Shown here: positions 8,100 through 17,738 of the stretch, piece after piece
Numbering within the stretch: the stretch's first letter is position 1
Layout: every line of letters starts with the position of its first letter
Source: Candidatus Gallimonas caecicola
GTDB lineage: Bacteria > Bacillota > Clostridia > Christensenellales > Borkfalkiaceae
DNA length: 46,633 bases
Assembly: GCA_904394195.1 (NCBI GenBank)
Contig: CAJFNH010000001.1
Coordinates: 1 to 46,633 of the forward strand
Direction of reading: 5' to 3'
The notes under the pieces: model-generated
Database searches by the model: none
The model's input: only the letters and a program-made list of their open reading frames with translations
Told to the model about the DNA's origin: nothing
Position numbers and translations under genes: made by a program

Positions 8100-8338
8100 T
8101 TTGCCTCCCCTGGAAAGCCGAAGGGTTTTTAGGGGAGGTGGCTGCGGAGCATACGCGCAGCAGACGGAAGGGTTAAAAGACTTGCAGGAAGCGGGCAAGA
8201 GAGCCTCCCCCGCAACGTCATACGGCAAGTTTTGTGATTTTTCACAATCCCAGTCAACTGGGAAAGCCTCCCTCTTGCGCGATATTTTTATAGCAAGGGC
8301 AACCTTCCTTGCGCTACGTTATTAGCAAGGGTGCCTTC

Positions 8339-8409
8339 ACTCTTTCCGCGTAAGCCGCGTGAGCGGAAAACAGGGGCGAAAAAGGCATAACGCAGTGACG
8401 CCTTTTGCC
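8339..8409 (+). repeat. Repeat module gamma, copy 1
   Basis: About 70 nt beginning with CTTTCCGCGTAAG, then the small stem CCGC-GTGA-GCGG (8355-8366), CAGGGGCG and GGCATAACGCAGTGACGCC. The reverse complement occurs at 35741-35807 with only a few differences. The first 25 nt resemble the start of repeat alpha, so the two modules are probably related. Confidence 0.7.
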
Positions 8410-8715
8410 ACATTATGACAGCCTCTCGCCAAAATATTTTCCATGAAAAGATTTTGGCGAATCATGCCTCCCTTTTGTAAGTGAAGTCCCTTGTTCATGC
8501 CTCCCCTTTGTAAGGGGAGGGTAGGGTGGGGTAGTTGAAACGCCGCGCACGCCTTCTATGCCGCCGTTTTGCAACATTCCCGGCCCGCGGCATGGGGCGC
8601 GCAGCGCAGGTGCCGCAATTGCAATTTCAAAAAACACCGTCCGCGGACAATTTTCGCCGATGCTTTCGGCAGAGCATTCTTCCGCAGAAAAACAGGATTC
8701 AACAGGAGATAAGCG

Positions 8716-9900
8716 ATGAATGAATTTCAGTTGAAGTACGGGTGCAATCCCAACCAGAAGCCGGCGCGCATCTTTATGGAGGACGGCAGCGACCTGCCCG
8801 TGGAGATCCTGAACGGCAGGCCGGGCTATATCAACTTTCTGGACGCCTTCAATTCCTGGCAGCTCGTCAAAGAATTGAAGGAGGCGACGGGCATGTGCGC
8901 CGCCACCAGCTTCAAACACGTCTCTCCCACGTCGGCGGCGGTGGGAAAGCCGCTCTCGCCCGCGCTGAAAAAGGCGTGTTTTGTAGACGATATCGAGGGC
9001 CTGGACGATTCGCCGCTCGCCTGCGCCTATGCGCGTGCCAGGGGCACGGACAGGATGTCCTCCTTCGGCGACTGGATCGCGCTTTCCGATGAATGTGACG
9101 AGGTGACGGCAAGAATCATCGCGCGCGAGGTCTCGGATGGCATCATCGCGCCCGCCTACACCCCTCGTGCGATGGAGATCTTAAAGGGCAAGAAGAAGGG
9201 CGCCTACAATATCGTGAAGATCGACCCTGCCTACGTCCCTGCCGCCATCGAGCATAAGCAGGTGTTCGGCGTCACCTTCGAGCAGGGCCGCAACAACTAT
9301 CGTATCGACCGCTCCACGCTGGACAATATCGTCACGCGCAACAAAGCGCTGCCCGAGGACAAGGCGGTCGACCTCATCATTTCGCTCATCACCCTCAAAT
9401 ATACGCAGTCCAATTCCGTCTGTTTTGCGGCGGACGGGCAGGCGATCGGCGTGGGCGCGGGGCAGCAGTCGCGCATCCACTGCACCCGCCTTGCGGCGCA
9501 GAAGGCGGACCTCTGGCACCTGCGCCAGCATGAAAAGGTGCTCTCCCTGCAGTTCGCACAGGGTGTGGGCAGGCCGGAAAAGAACAATATCATCGATTTG
9601 TACCTATCCGACGACGCGGACGAAGTGCTCGCCGAAGGGGAATGGCAGAAGAATTTTGCCGTGCGTCCCGCTCCCTTCACGCGGGAAGAAAAGGCGGCGT
9701 ATCTTGCCACCATCCGCGGGGTCTCGCTGGGGAGCGACGCGTTCTTCCCCTTCTCGGACAATATCGAACGTGCCTTCCGCAGCGGCGTGAGCTATATCGC
9801 TGAGCCGGGCGGCTCGGTGCGCGACGACCTCGTCATCGCGGCGGCGGACGCGCACGACATGGTGATGGCGTTCACGGGCATGCGCCTCTTCCATCACTGA
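8716..9900 (+). CDS. purH: AICAR transformylase, stand-alone
   Basis: Formylates AICAR to FAICAR using 10-formyl-THF. 394 aa, corresponding only to the transformylase half of bifunctional PurH. The catalytic Lys-His pair is in SFKHVSPTSAAVG (K67, H68), and the C-terminal part contains the SDAFFPFSDNIERAFRSGV segment. No MGS-like IMP cyclohydrolase domain is present; that activity is expected from the PurO-type protein at 7164. The Shine-Dalgarno AGGAG sits 8 nt before the ATG. The gene name purH is used loosely, because the protein is only half of the classical enzyme. Confidence 0.93.
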   Translation: MNEFQLKYGCNPNQKPARIFMEDGSDLPVEILNGRPGYINFLDAFNSWQLVKELKEATGMCAATSFKHVSPTSAAVGKPLSPALKKACFVDDIEGLDDSPLACAYARARGTDRMSSFGDWIALSDECDEVTARIIAREVSDGIIAPAYTPRAMEILKGKKKGAYNIVKIDPAYVPAAIEHKQVFGVTFEQGRNNYRIDRSTLDNIVTRNKALPEDKAVDLIISLITLKYTQSNSVCFAADGQAIGVGAGQQSRIHCTRLAAQKADLWHLRQHEKVLSLQFAQGVGRPEKNNIIDLYLSDDADEVLAEGEWQKNFAVRPAPFTREEKAAYLATIRGVSLGSDAFFPFSDNIERAFRSGVSYIAEPGGSVRDDLVIAAADAHDMVMAFTGMRLFHH

Positions 9901-9917
9901 TCTTTGAACAAACCGAC

Positions 9918-9950
9918 GCGCAAATCCGCAGGAAAATTGCGGATTTGCGC
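9918..9950 (+). terminator. Perfect 13-bp hairpin between purH and purD
   Basis: GCGCAAATCCGCA (9918-9930), 7-nt loop, exact complement (9938-9950). It is followed by GAAAGCATTTCTTTTA, not a T-run, so it is a weak terminator at best and could instead stabilise the upstream RNA or mark a processing point. No promoter is evident between it and purD. Confidence 0.4.
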
Positions 9951-10021
9951 GAAAGCATTTCTTTTACGAAAAAGGAAGGGCTGATTTCCGTTATTACAAT
10001 CTCATCGCGAGGAAATAAACT

Positions 10022-11296
10022 ATGGATATTCTGGTCGTAGGCGGCGGCGGCAGAGAACACGCCGTCATCAAGGCACTCAAAAAGAGCAGACGCGCGGGGA
10101 AAATTTATGCACTTCCCGGCAACGGCGGCATCGCGCGCGACGCCGAGTGCGTCCCCGTGAAGGCGACGGACATTGCGGGCATCGTGGAGTTCGCGCGCAG
10201 CCGGAAGGTGGATTTTGCAATCGTCACACCCGACGATCCCCTTGTTCTGGGGTGCGTGGACGCGCTGGAGGCGGCGGGGGTGCCCTGCTTCGGTCCCGAC
10301 AAAAAGGCGGCCGTCATCGAGGGGAGCAAGGTGTTCTCCAAACAGCTCATGCAAAAGTATTCCATCCCCACGGCGGCGAGCGAGGTGTTCACCGACCCCG
10401 CGGCGGCGGTGGAGTACCTGCGCACGGCGGACTATCCCACCGTCATCAAGGCGGACGGACTGGCTCTCGGCAAGGGCGCCGTCATTGTGAACAACTTTGA
10501 TGAGGCGCAAAAGACGGTGAAGGAGATGATGGTGGACAGGGTGTTCGGCGCGAGCGGCGAGCGCATCCTCGTGGAGGAATTTCTCACCGGGCCGGAGGTG
10601 TCCGTGCTCTCCTTTACGGACGGCAAGACGGTCGTTCCCATGGTCTCGTCCATGGACCACAAGCGCGCAAAGGACAACGACGAAGGGCTGAACACGGGCG
10701 GCATGGGCACCGTTGCCCCCAACCCGTACTACACGCCCGAGATCGCCGCGCAGTGCATGGAGCGCATCTTTTTGCCCACCATTCGCGCGATGAACGCCGA
10801 GGGGCGCCCCTTCAAGGGCTGCCTCTACTTCGGGCTCATGCTCACGCCCAAGGGACCCAAGGTCATCGAATACAACTGCCGCTTCGGCGACCCCGAAACG
10901 CAGGTGGTGCTGCCCCTTCTCACGAGCGATCTTCTGGAGATCATGCTCGCGGTGCGCGGCGGCAGCCTGAAGGAGGATATGGTGCGTTTTAAAAAGGGCG
11001 CTGCGTGCTGCGTGGTGCTCGCCTCCGAGGGGTATCCCAAGAAGTACGACACGGGCTTTCCCATCACTCTGCCGGAGACGGGCGCGAACGAGGACATCTA
11101 TATTGCGGGTGCAAAGCTCGAGGACGGGCAGCTCGTCACCTCGGGCGGCAGGGTGCTGGGCGCCGTTGCCACGGCGGATACCCTGAAGGAGGCGATCGAC
11201 GCCGCCTATGCGCTCGCCGATAAAATTCACTTTGAAAACGCCTATATGCGCCGCGACATCGGAAAGCGTGCGCTGGCTGCGCAGAGCACAAATTAA
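10022..11296 (+). CDS. purD: Phosphoribosylamine-glycine ligase
   Basis: Second purine step: ATP-dependent ligation of glycine to phosphoribosylamine. 424 aa, usual size. It starts MDILVVGGGGREHA, the signature N-domain loop, and has an ATP-grasp domain with VIKADGLALGKGAVI, a glycine-rich NTGGMGTVAPNPYY segment and the metal-site YNCRFGDPETQVV near the end. The ATG follows GAGG with a 9-nt gap. It ends 19 nt before purL, in the same transcription unit. Confidence 0.97.
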   Translation: MDILVVGGGGREHAVIKALKKSRRAGKIYALPGNGGIARDAECVPVKATDIAGIVEFARSRKVDFAIVTPDDPLVLGCVDALEAAGVPCFGPDKKAAVIEGSKVFSKQLMQKYSIPTAASEVFTDPAAAVEYLRTADYPTVIKADGLALGKGAVIVNNFDEAQKTVKEMMVDRVFGASGERILVEEFLTGPEVSVLSFTDGKTVVPMVSSMDHKRAKDNDEGLNTGGMGTVAPNPYYTPEIAAQCMERIFLPTIRAMNAEGRPFKGCLYFGLMLTPKGPKVIEYNCRFGDPETQVVLPLLTSDLLEIMLAVRGGSLKEDMVRFKKGAACCVVLASEGYPKKYDTGFPITLPETGANEDIYIAGAKLEDGQLVTSGGRVLGAVATADTLKEAIDAAYALADKIHFENAYMRRDIGKRALAAQSTN

Positions 11297-11315
11297 ACGA
11301 ATTCGGGAGTAACAA

Positions 11316-14300
11316 ATGGTCTACAGAGTTTATGTGGAGAAAAAAGAGGGCTTTGATCATGAAGCGCGCGCACTTCTTGCGGACGTGCGCGAACTTTTGG
11401 GCATTGCGAACGTTTCGCGCATCCGCCTTCTCAACCGCTATGACGTGGAGGACATCGACGAAGCGCTCTTCCGGCAATGCGTGAAAACGGTATTTTCCGA
11501 GCCGCAGATGGACAGGGCGAGCGAGGGCGCAGACCTTGCCGGAGCACGCGTGTTCGCGGTGGAGTATCTTCCCGGGCAGTTCGATCAGCGCGCCGATTCG
11601 GCGGCGCAGTGCATCCAGCTCATCTCCATGCAGCCCCGCCCCGTCATCCGCACGGCAAAGGTGTACGCCGTCTACGGCGCCGTCGGCGAGGAGGAGCTGG
11701 AGGCCATCAAAAAGTACGTCATCAACCCCGTGGAGAGCCGCGAGGCGTCCCTTGCCATCCCCGCCACGCTGAAGATAGAGCATCCCGTTCCTACGCAGGT
11801 GCCCACGCTCACGGGTTTTCTTGAGCTGGACGAGGCGGGCCTTGCCGACTTTGTGGGGCAGTATGCCCTTGCGATGGACGCGGACGACGTTGCGTTCTGC
11901 CAGTCGTATTTCCGCAAGGAGGGGCGCGATCCCACGCTCACCGAGATCAGGATGATAGACACCTACTGGTCGGATCACTGTCGCCACACCACCTTCCTTA
12001 CGACCATCGACGGCGTGACCTTCGAGGACGAGCTGCTGCAGAAGGCGTATGACGACTATCTTGCCGCCCGCGAGGAATTGGGGCGCACCAAGCCCGTCAA
12101 CCTCATGGACATCGGCACCATCGCCGCAAAACTTTTGAAAAAGCGCGGCATGCTGGAAAAACTGGACGAATCGGAGGAGATCAACGCCTGCACCGTCAAG
12201 ATCAAGGTGAACGTGGACGGGGAAGAACAGGACTGGCTGCTCCTCTTCAAGAACGAGACGCACAACCATCCCACCGAGATCGAGCCCTTCGGCGGCGCCG
12301 CCACCTGCATCGGCGGCGCCATCCGCGACCCGCTCTCGGGCAGGAGCTACGTCTATGCCGCCATGCGCGTGACGGGCGCGGGCGACCCGCTCGTCCCCGT
12401 AAAGGATACGCTGCCCGGAAAGCTCCCGCAGCGCAAGATTGTCACGACCGCGGCGGCGGGATATTCTTCCTACGGCAACCAGATCGGGCTTGCAACGGGG
12501 CAGGTGGATGAGATGTACCACCCCGGGTATGTGGCAAAGCGGCTGGAGATCGGCGCCGTCATCGCGGCGACGCCTGCGCAGAACGTGCGCCGCGAGGTGC
12601 CCGCTCCCGGCGATAAAGTCATCCTTCTGGGCGGCAGAACGGGGCGGGACGGCTGCGGCGGGGCAACGGGCTCCTCCAAGTCGCACACGCTCGCTTCGCT
12701 TACCCACTGCGGCGCGGAGGTACAGAAGGGCAATGCGCCCGAGGAGAGAAAGCTCCAGCGCCTCTTCCGCAACCAACAGGCGATGCTGCTCATCAAGCGC
12801 TGCAACGATTTCGGCGCGGGCGGCGTGAGCGTCGCCATCGGCGAGCTTGCCGACGGGCTGGATATCGACCTCAACGCCGTGCCCAAGAAGTATGACGGGC
12901 TGGACGGCACCGAGCTTGCCATCTCCGAATCGCAGGAGCGCATGGCGGTCGTCGTGGAGGCGGACAAAGCGGAGGAGTTCATCGCGCTCGCCGAGCAGGA
13001 AAACCTGGAAGCGACCGTCGTTGCCACGGTCACGCAAAGCCCCCGCCTCGTCATGCGCTGGAACGGCAAGACCATCGTGGACGTCTCGCGCGAGTTCCTC
13101 AATTCCAACGGTGCGGAAAAACATATCAGCGTGCACCCCGCCGCGGCGCAGGACTATGCGCGCGAGGTGAAGGGGACGTTTACCGAGAACTACATGCGCA
13201 TGGCGGGCGACCTCAACGTCTGTTCCAAGCGCGGGCTTTCCGAGCGCTTCGATTCCACCATCGGCGCGGGGACCGTGCTCATGCCCTTCGGCGGAAGATA
13301 CCAGCTCACGCCGCCGCAGGCGATGGCGCACCTTGTCTCGCTCGAACACGGGCACACCGATACCGTCTCCTACATGGCATGGGGCGGCAACCCCTATATC
13401 ACGGAAAAGAGCCCCTATCACGGGGCATACCTCGCCGTGGTGGAGAGCGTTGCAAAGCTCATCGCCTCGGGTGCGGGAATTGAAGATACGTATTTGAGTT
13501 TTCAGGAATATTTCTTAAAACCCGGGCACGATCCCGCGCGCTGGGGCCAGCCGCTTGCCGCGCTCCTGGGCGCGTTCGAGGCGCAAAAGGACCTGGGCAT
13601 CGCCGCCATCGGCGGCAAGGATTCCATGAGCGGCACCTTCGAGCAGATCGACGTTCCGCCCACCCTCGTCTCCTTTGCGGTGACCACGGGCAGGGCGGGC
13701 GAGGTCGTTTCGCCCGAATTCAAGGGGGCGGGGCACAAGGTCGTGTTGCTCGCGCCCGAGTACGATGAAAACGGTCTGCCCGTTCCCGCCTCCCTCAAGA
13801 GCGTGTTCGCGCGGGTGACCTCCCTTCTGCGCACGGGCAGGGCGGTGTCCGCCTGGACGCCCGGCTACGGCGGCATTGCCGAGGGCGTGCTGAAGATGTG
13901 CCTGGGCAACATGGTGGGCTTCCGCTATGCGGACAGCCTCTCCTGCCGGGATATCTTCGGCTATCGCTACGGCGCGTTCATCCTGGAACTTACCGAGGAC
14001 GTCCCCGTCGGCACGCCGCTGGGGGAGACGAGCGCCGTCGGCGCCGTCTCTATGGGGAGCGAGCGCGTGTTCCTCTCCGACCTTCTGCGCGTGTATGAGG
14101 AAAAACTCGAGCCCGTGTATGCCTGCAATATCGCGACCCCTTCGGAGACGGTGCGCAATTTCACCTTCCGCACGCGCAGCGCGCTTGCGGGCGAGGTAAA
14201 ATTTGCAAAGCCGCGCGTGCTCATCCCCGTGTTCCCCGGCACCAACTGCGAATACGATACGGCGAAGGCGTTTGCCGACGCGGGCGCCGAGCCGGAGATC

Positions 14301-15008
14301 TACGTCATCCGCAACCGCACGGCGGAGGAGGTCTCGCGCTCCGCGCAGGAGTTTGCACAAAAGATCGCAAACAGCCAGATCGTGTTTATCCCGGGCGGAT
14401 TTTCGGGCGGCGACGAGCCGGACGGCTCGGGCAAGTTCATCACGGCGTTTTTCCGCGGCGAGCGGGTGCGCGAGCAGATCGCCCGCCTTCTGGACGAGCG
14501 TCAGGGGCTGATGGGGGGCATTTGCAACGGCTTCCAGGCGCTCATCAAGCTGGGGCTCGTTCCCTTCGGCAAGATCGTCGATACGGACGAAAATTGCCCC
14601 ACGCTCACCTACAACAACATCGCGCGCCACCAGTCGCGCATCGTGCGCGTGCGCGTGGCGAGCGTAAAGTCGCCCTGGCTCTCCCTTGTGGAGGCGGGGG
14701 AGGTGTTCAGCGTGCCCATCTCTCACGGCGAGGGCAAGTTTGTGGCGAGCCCCGCGCTCATCGAAAAACTTTCCGAGAACGGGCAGATCATGACGCAGTA
14801 CGTCGACCTCTCCGACAACGCCACGATGGACGTGCACTTCAATCCCAACGGCTCGGCGGCGGCGATCGAGGGCATCCTCTCGCCGGACGGCAGGGTGTTC
14901 GGCAAGATGGGGCACGCCGAGCGCAAGGGCGCAGGGCTTTACAAGAACGTCGCGGGCAACTACGACATGAAGCTGTTTGAGAGCGCAGTTTCCTATTTCA
15001 GAAGCTGA
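11316..15008 (+). CDS. purL: FGAM synthase, large fused type (PurL-PurQ)
   Basis: Converts FGAR to FGAM with glutamine and ATP. At 1230 aa this is the single-chain form, so separate PurQ and PurS are not needed. Order: N-terminal PurS-like region, catalytic PurM-like halves with DTYWSDHCRHTTF and FKNETHNHPTEIEPFGGAAT, then a C-terminal class I glutamine amidotransferase domain beginning PRVLIPVFPGTNCEYD. The glutaminase nucleophile is the Cys of GGICNGFQALIKLG, and the partner His is in SHGEGKFVA. The Shine-Dalgarno GGGAG precedes the ATG. It ends 15 nt before fhs. Confidence 0.97.
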   Translation: MVYRVYVEKKEGFDHEARALLADVRELLGIANVSRIRLLNRYDVEDIDEALFRQCVKTVFSEPQMDRASEGADLAGARVFAVEYLPGQFDQRADSAAQCIQLISMQPRPVIRTAKVYAVYGAVGEEELEAIKKYVINPVESREASLAIPATLKIEHPVPTQVPTLTGFLELDEAGLADFVGQYALAMDADDVAFCQSYFRKEGRDPTLTEIRMIDTYWSDHCRHTTFLTTIDGVTFEDELLQKAYDDYLAAREELGRTKPVNLMDIGTIAAKLLKKRGMLEKLDESEEINACTVKIKVNVDGEEQDWLLLFKNETHNHPTEIEPFGGAATCIGGAIRDPLSGRSYVYAAMRVTGAGDPLVPVKDTLPGKLPQRKIVTTAAAGYSSYGNQIGLATGQVDEMYHPGYVAKRLEIGAVIAATPAQNVRREVPAPGDKVILLGGRTGRDGCGGATGSSKSHTLASLTHCGAEVQKGNAPEERKLQRLFRNQQAMLLIKRCNDFGAGGVSVAIGELADGLDIDLNAVPKKYDGLDGTELAISESQERMAVVVEADKAEEFIALAEQENLEATVVATVTQSPRLVMRWNGKTIVDVSREFLNSNGAEKHISVHPAAAQDYAREVKGTFTENYMRMAGDLNVCSKRGLSERFDSTIGAGTVLMPFGGRYQLTPPQAMAHLVSLEHGHTDTVSYMAWGGNPYITEKSPYHGAYLAVVESVAKLIASGAGIEDTYLSFQEYFLKPGHDPARWGQPLAALLGAFEAQKDLGIAAIGGKDSMSGTFEQIDVPPTLVSFAVTTGRAGEVVSPEFKGAGHKVVLLAPEYDENGLPVPASLKSVFARVTSLLRTGRAVSAWTPGYGGIAEGVLKMCLGNMVGFRYADSLSCRDIFGYRYGAFILELTEDVPVGTPLGETSAVGAVSMGSERVFLSDLLRVYEEKLEPVYACNIATPSETVRNFTFRTRSALAGEVKFAKPRVLIPVFPGTNCEYDTAKAFADAGAEPEIYVIRNRTAEEVSRSAQEFAQKIANSQIVFIPGGFSGGDEPDGSGKFITAFFRGERVREQIARLLDERQGLMGGICNGFQALIKLGLVPFGKIVDTDENCPTLTYNNIARHQSRIVRVRVASVKSPWLSLVEAGEVFSVPISHGEGKFVASPALIEKLSENGQIMTQYVDLSDNATMDVHFNPNGSAAAIEGILSPDGRVFGKMGHAERKGAGLYKNVAGNYDMKLFESAVSYFRS

Positions 15009-15023
15009 AAGAGGGGCAAGGAT

Positions 15024-16688
15024 ATGAAATCGGACATCGAGATCGCGCAGAGCGCAAAGTTGAAGCCCATCCTTGATATCGCAAAGGGCGTCGGGCTCAC
15101 AGAGGACGACATCGAGTATTACGGAAAATACAAGGCGAAGATCTCCCTTTCCGTCATGTCGCGCGCGAAGGAGCAGGGCAAGCTCATCCTTGTTACCGCC
15201 ATCACCCCCACGCCTGCGGGCGAGGGCAAGACGACCACCACCATCGGGCTGGCAGACGGCATGCGCCGTCTGGGCAAGAAGGTGGTCGTGGCGCTGCGCG
15301 AGCCTTCGCTCGGCCCCGTATTCGGCATCAAAGGGGGCGCGGCGGGCGGCGGCTATGCGCAGGTCGTGCCCATGGAAGATATCAACCTTCACTTTACGGG
15401 AGACATGCACGCGGTCGGCGCGGCGGCAAACCTGCTTGCCGCCATGCTCGACAACCATATCTTTCAGGGGAACGCGCTCGGCATCGATAAGGAGCGCATC
15501 ACCTGGAAGCGCTGCGTGGATATGAACGACAGGCAGCTTCGCTTTATCGAGGACGGGCTGGGCGGCGGCAAGAACGGCGTTCCCAGAAAGGACGGGTTTG
15601 AGATCACCGTCGCCAGCGAAGTGATGGCGATCCTGTGCCTTGCCACATCCCTTTCCGACCTCAAGGCGCGCCTCACACGCATCGTGGTGGGGTACACCTT
15701 TGACGGCAAGCCGGTCACGGCGGGCGATCTGAAGGCGGCGGGCGCCATGTGCGCCCTTCTGAAGGACGCTTTAAAGCCCAACCTCGTGCAGACGCTCGAG
15801 GGCACGCCCGCCATCGTGCACGGCGGACCGTTCGCCAACATTGCGCACGGCTGCAATTCCGTCATCGCCACGCAGACGGCGCTCTCGCTGGGCGACTATG
15901 TGGTGACCGAAGCGGGCTTCGGCGCCGACCTCGGCGCGGAAAAATTCCTCGATATCAAGTGCCGTGCGGCGCAGCTCACGCCCTCCGCCTGCGTGGTGGT
16001 CGCCACCGTGCGCGCCCTCAAGATGCACGGCGGCGTACAAAAGGCGGACCTTGCGCAGGAAAATCTTGCGGCGCTCGGGGCGGGGCTGCCCAATCTTTTG
16101 CGCCATGTGCGCAATATGCGCGAGGTGTACGGCCTGCCCACCGTGGTGGCGCTCAACCGCTTTCCGACGGACACGGATGCCGAGATCGCGCTCGTCATGC
16201 GCGAGTGCGAAAAGCTGGGCGTGCAGGTGGCGCTCTCCACCGTTTGGGCGGAGGGCGGCAAGGGGGGCGAGGCGCTCGCCCGCGCGGTCATCGATCTGTG
16301 CGAACGTGGCAGCGATTTTAAGTACTGCTACGACGAAAAACTGCCCATTGCGGACAAGATCCGTGCCATCGTCAAAAAGGTGTACGGCGGCGACGGCGTG
16401 GAGTACACGCCGGAGGCGGAGGAGCAGATATCCCGTCTGGAGGAGCTCGGCTTCGGAAAGCTCCCCGTGTGCATGGCAAAGACGCAGTATTCCTTCTCGG
16501 ACGACGCCAAAAAACTTGGTGCGCCCGAGCACTTCACCGTCACGGTGCGTGCCGCAAAGGTCTCTGCGGGGGCGGGCTTCGTCGTGGTGTTTACGGGCAA
16601 TATCCTCACCATGCCCGGGCTTCCCGCCCTGCCCGCTGCCGAGAATATCGATGTGGACGAGAACGGCGTCATCACGGGTCTGTTCTGA
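15024..16688 (+). CDS. fhs: Formate-tetrahydrofolate ligase
   Basis: Makes 10-formyl-THF from formate, THF and ATP. 554 aa, typical. The ATP-binding loop TPTPAGEGKTTTTIGL starts near residue 61, followed by the family blocks REPSLGPVFGIKGGAAGGGYAQV and GNALGID. The last residues (PALPAAENIDVDENG...) match the usual C-terminus. Its position at the end of the pur run fits direct supply of formyl groups to PurN and AICAR transformylase. In acetogens this enzyme belongs to the Wood-Ljungdahl pathway, but no other gene of that pathway is here. Confidence 0.97.
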   Translation: MKSDIEIAQSAKLKPILDIAKGVGLTEDDIEYYGKYKAKISLSVMSRAKEQGKLILVTAITPTPAGEGKTTTTIGLADGMRRLGKKVVVALREPSLGPVFGIKGGAAGGGYAQVVPMEDINLHFTGDMHAVGAAANLLAAMLDNHIFQGNALGIDKERITWKRCVDMNDRQLRFIEDGLGGGKNGVPRKDGFEITVASEVMAILCLATSLSDLKARLTRIVVGYTFDGKPVTAGDLKAAGAMCALLKDALKPNLVQTLEGTPAIVHGGPFANIAHGCNSVIATQTALSLGDYVVTEAGFGADLGAEKFLDIKCRAAQLTPSACVVVATVRALKMHGGVQKADLAQENLAALGAGLPNLLRHVRNMREVYGLPTVVALNRFPTDTDAEIALVMRECEKLGVQVALSTVWAEGGKGGEALARAVIDLCERGSDFKYCYDEKLPIADKIRAIVKKVYGGDGVEYTPEAEEQISRLEELGFGKLPVCMAKTQYSFSDDAKKLGAPEHFTVTVRAAKVSAGAGFVVVFTGNILTMPGLPALPAAENIDVDENGVITGLF

Positions 16689-16689
16689 T

Positions 16690-17682
16690 ATGGATGCAAA
16701 ACTGCTTTCCGACGCGGTATCACCCCTTCTGGAGTGGTACCGCATTTACAAACGCGACCTTCCCTGGCGGCACGGCCGCACGCCCTACACCGCGCTCGTC
16801 GCCGAGCTCATGCTGCAGCAGACGCGGGTGGAGGCGGTGAAGGAGCGCTATGTGCGCTTTCTTGCTTCCTTTCCCACGCCCGAAGCGCTCGCCGCGGCAA
16901 GCGAGGAGGAGGTGCTCAAAGCCTGGGAAGGGCTGGGCTACTATTCCCGCGCGCGCCATCTGCATGCGGCGGCGAAGGTCATCGCCGAACAGGGCTTCCC
17001 AACGACGTTCGAGGGGGTGCGCGCGCTGCCCGGCGTGGGGGACTACACGGCGGGTGCGGTGTGCTCCATCGCGCTGGGGCTGCCCGCCCCCGCGGTGGAC
17101 GGCAACGTGCTGCGCGTCCTGACCCGCCTGTATGCCGACCCCTCCAACATCGACGACGGCGCGACGAAGGCGAAGTTCGCCGCCCTTTTAAAGGCGGTGT
17201 ACCCGCCCGAGACGGCGGACTTCTGCGAGGCGCTCATGGAGCTGGGCGCCATCGTCTGCGTGCCCAACGGCGCGCCCGCGTGCGGGGGATGTCCGTGGCA
17301 GAAGGTGTGCCGCGCCCATCTTGCGGGCAGGGAGGAGCACTTCCCCGTGCGCAGCGAAAAGAGGGCGAGAAAGGTGGTGAACGCGACGGTGTGCGTGCTG
17401 CGCTGCGGCGCAAAGTACGCGCTGGAAAAGCGCCCCGCAAAGGGCCTGCTGGCGGGACTCTGGCAGTTTCCCTTCTTCGAAGGGGAAGCGCCCGCGCTCG
17501 GGAGAGTGCTCGCGGAAAAACATGCAAAGCACATCTTCACCCATGTGGAGTGGCGCATGACGGGCAGGCTGGTGGAGGCGGAAAGCGAACTTGCGCCCTA
17601 CACCTGGGTGACGGCACGCGAGCTGCGCGAAACGTACGCCCTTCCTTCCGCCTTCCGTGCGTTTACGGAGTGGGTGAGGTAA
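16690..17682 (+). CDS. mutY: A/G-specific adenine DNA glycosylase
   Basis: Removes adenine mispaired with 8-oxoguanine. 330 aa. The helix-hairpin-helix region LPGVGDYTAGAV begins near residue 113; catalytic residues are E39 (ELMLQQTRVEAV) and D137 (VDGNVLRV). The 4Fe-4S cysteines are C190, C198, C201 and C207, with a first gap of 7 residues where E. coli has 6. The C-terminal half is a NUDIX-like 8-oxoG recognition domain. The ATG comes 1 nt after the fhs stop (TGATATG) and lacks its own clear Shine-Dalgarno sequence, so translation is probably coupled to fhs. Confidence 0.93.
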   Translation: MDAKLLSDAVSPLLEWYRIYKRDLPWRHGRTPYTALVAELMLQQTRVEAVKERYVRFLASFPTPEALAAASEEEVLKAWEGLGYYSRARHLHAAAKVIAEQGFPTTFEGVRALPGVGDYTAGAVCSIALGLPAPAVDGNVLRVLTRLYADPSNIDDGATKAKFAALLKAVYPPETADFCEALMELGAIVCVPNGAPACGGCPWQKVCRAHLAGREEHFPVRSEKRARKVVNATVCVLRCGAKYALEKRPAKGLLAGLWQFPFFEGEAPALGRVLAEKHAKHIFTHVEWRMTGRLVEAESELAPYTWVTARELRETYALPSAFRAFTEWVR

Positions 17683-17699
17683 GTTATTTGAAAATATTG

Positions 17700-17734
17700 C
17701 GCGGGGCGGGGCATCGAAGATGCCCCGCCCCGCG
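17700..17734. terminator. Bidirectional hairpin between mutY and the XRE gene
   Basis: A 16-bp G+C-rich stem (17700-17715 with 17719-17734) with loop GAA, followed on the plus strand by GTTTTC. The U-tract is weak in both directions. Its place between convergent genes suggests it ends both. Confidence 0.65.
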
Positions 17735-17738
17735 GTTT

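Larger units (their letters stand above)
7896..8715 (+). other. 820-nt intergenic region packed with hairpins and repeats
   Basis: No credible gene. In order I see: an inverted repeat 7921-7934/7948-7961 (13 pairs, one C-C mismatch); TGTGCGGGC (7964-7972) pairing with 7991-7999; structured element copy 1 (8002-8099); a CCTCCCCT...AGGGGAGG pair around 8104-8140; partial copies of the AGCAAGGGC module near 8292-8331; module gamma (8339-8409); a 16-pair stem with one mismatch (8426-8441/8445-8460); and CCTCCCCTT-TGT-AAGGGGAGG (8500-8520). It splits the pur operon between purO and the transformylase. The last 130 nt before 8716 are plain, apart from the Shine-Dalgarno AGGAG. Confidence 0.7.

Noticed and set aside
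7896..8715. CRISPR-like array
   Set aside because: The repeats differ in type, direction and spacing; there is no regular repeat-spacer unit and no cas gene.
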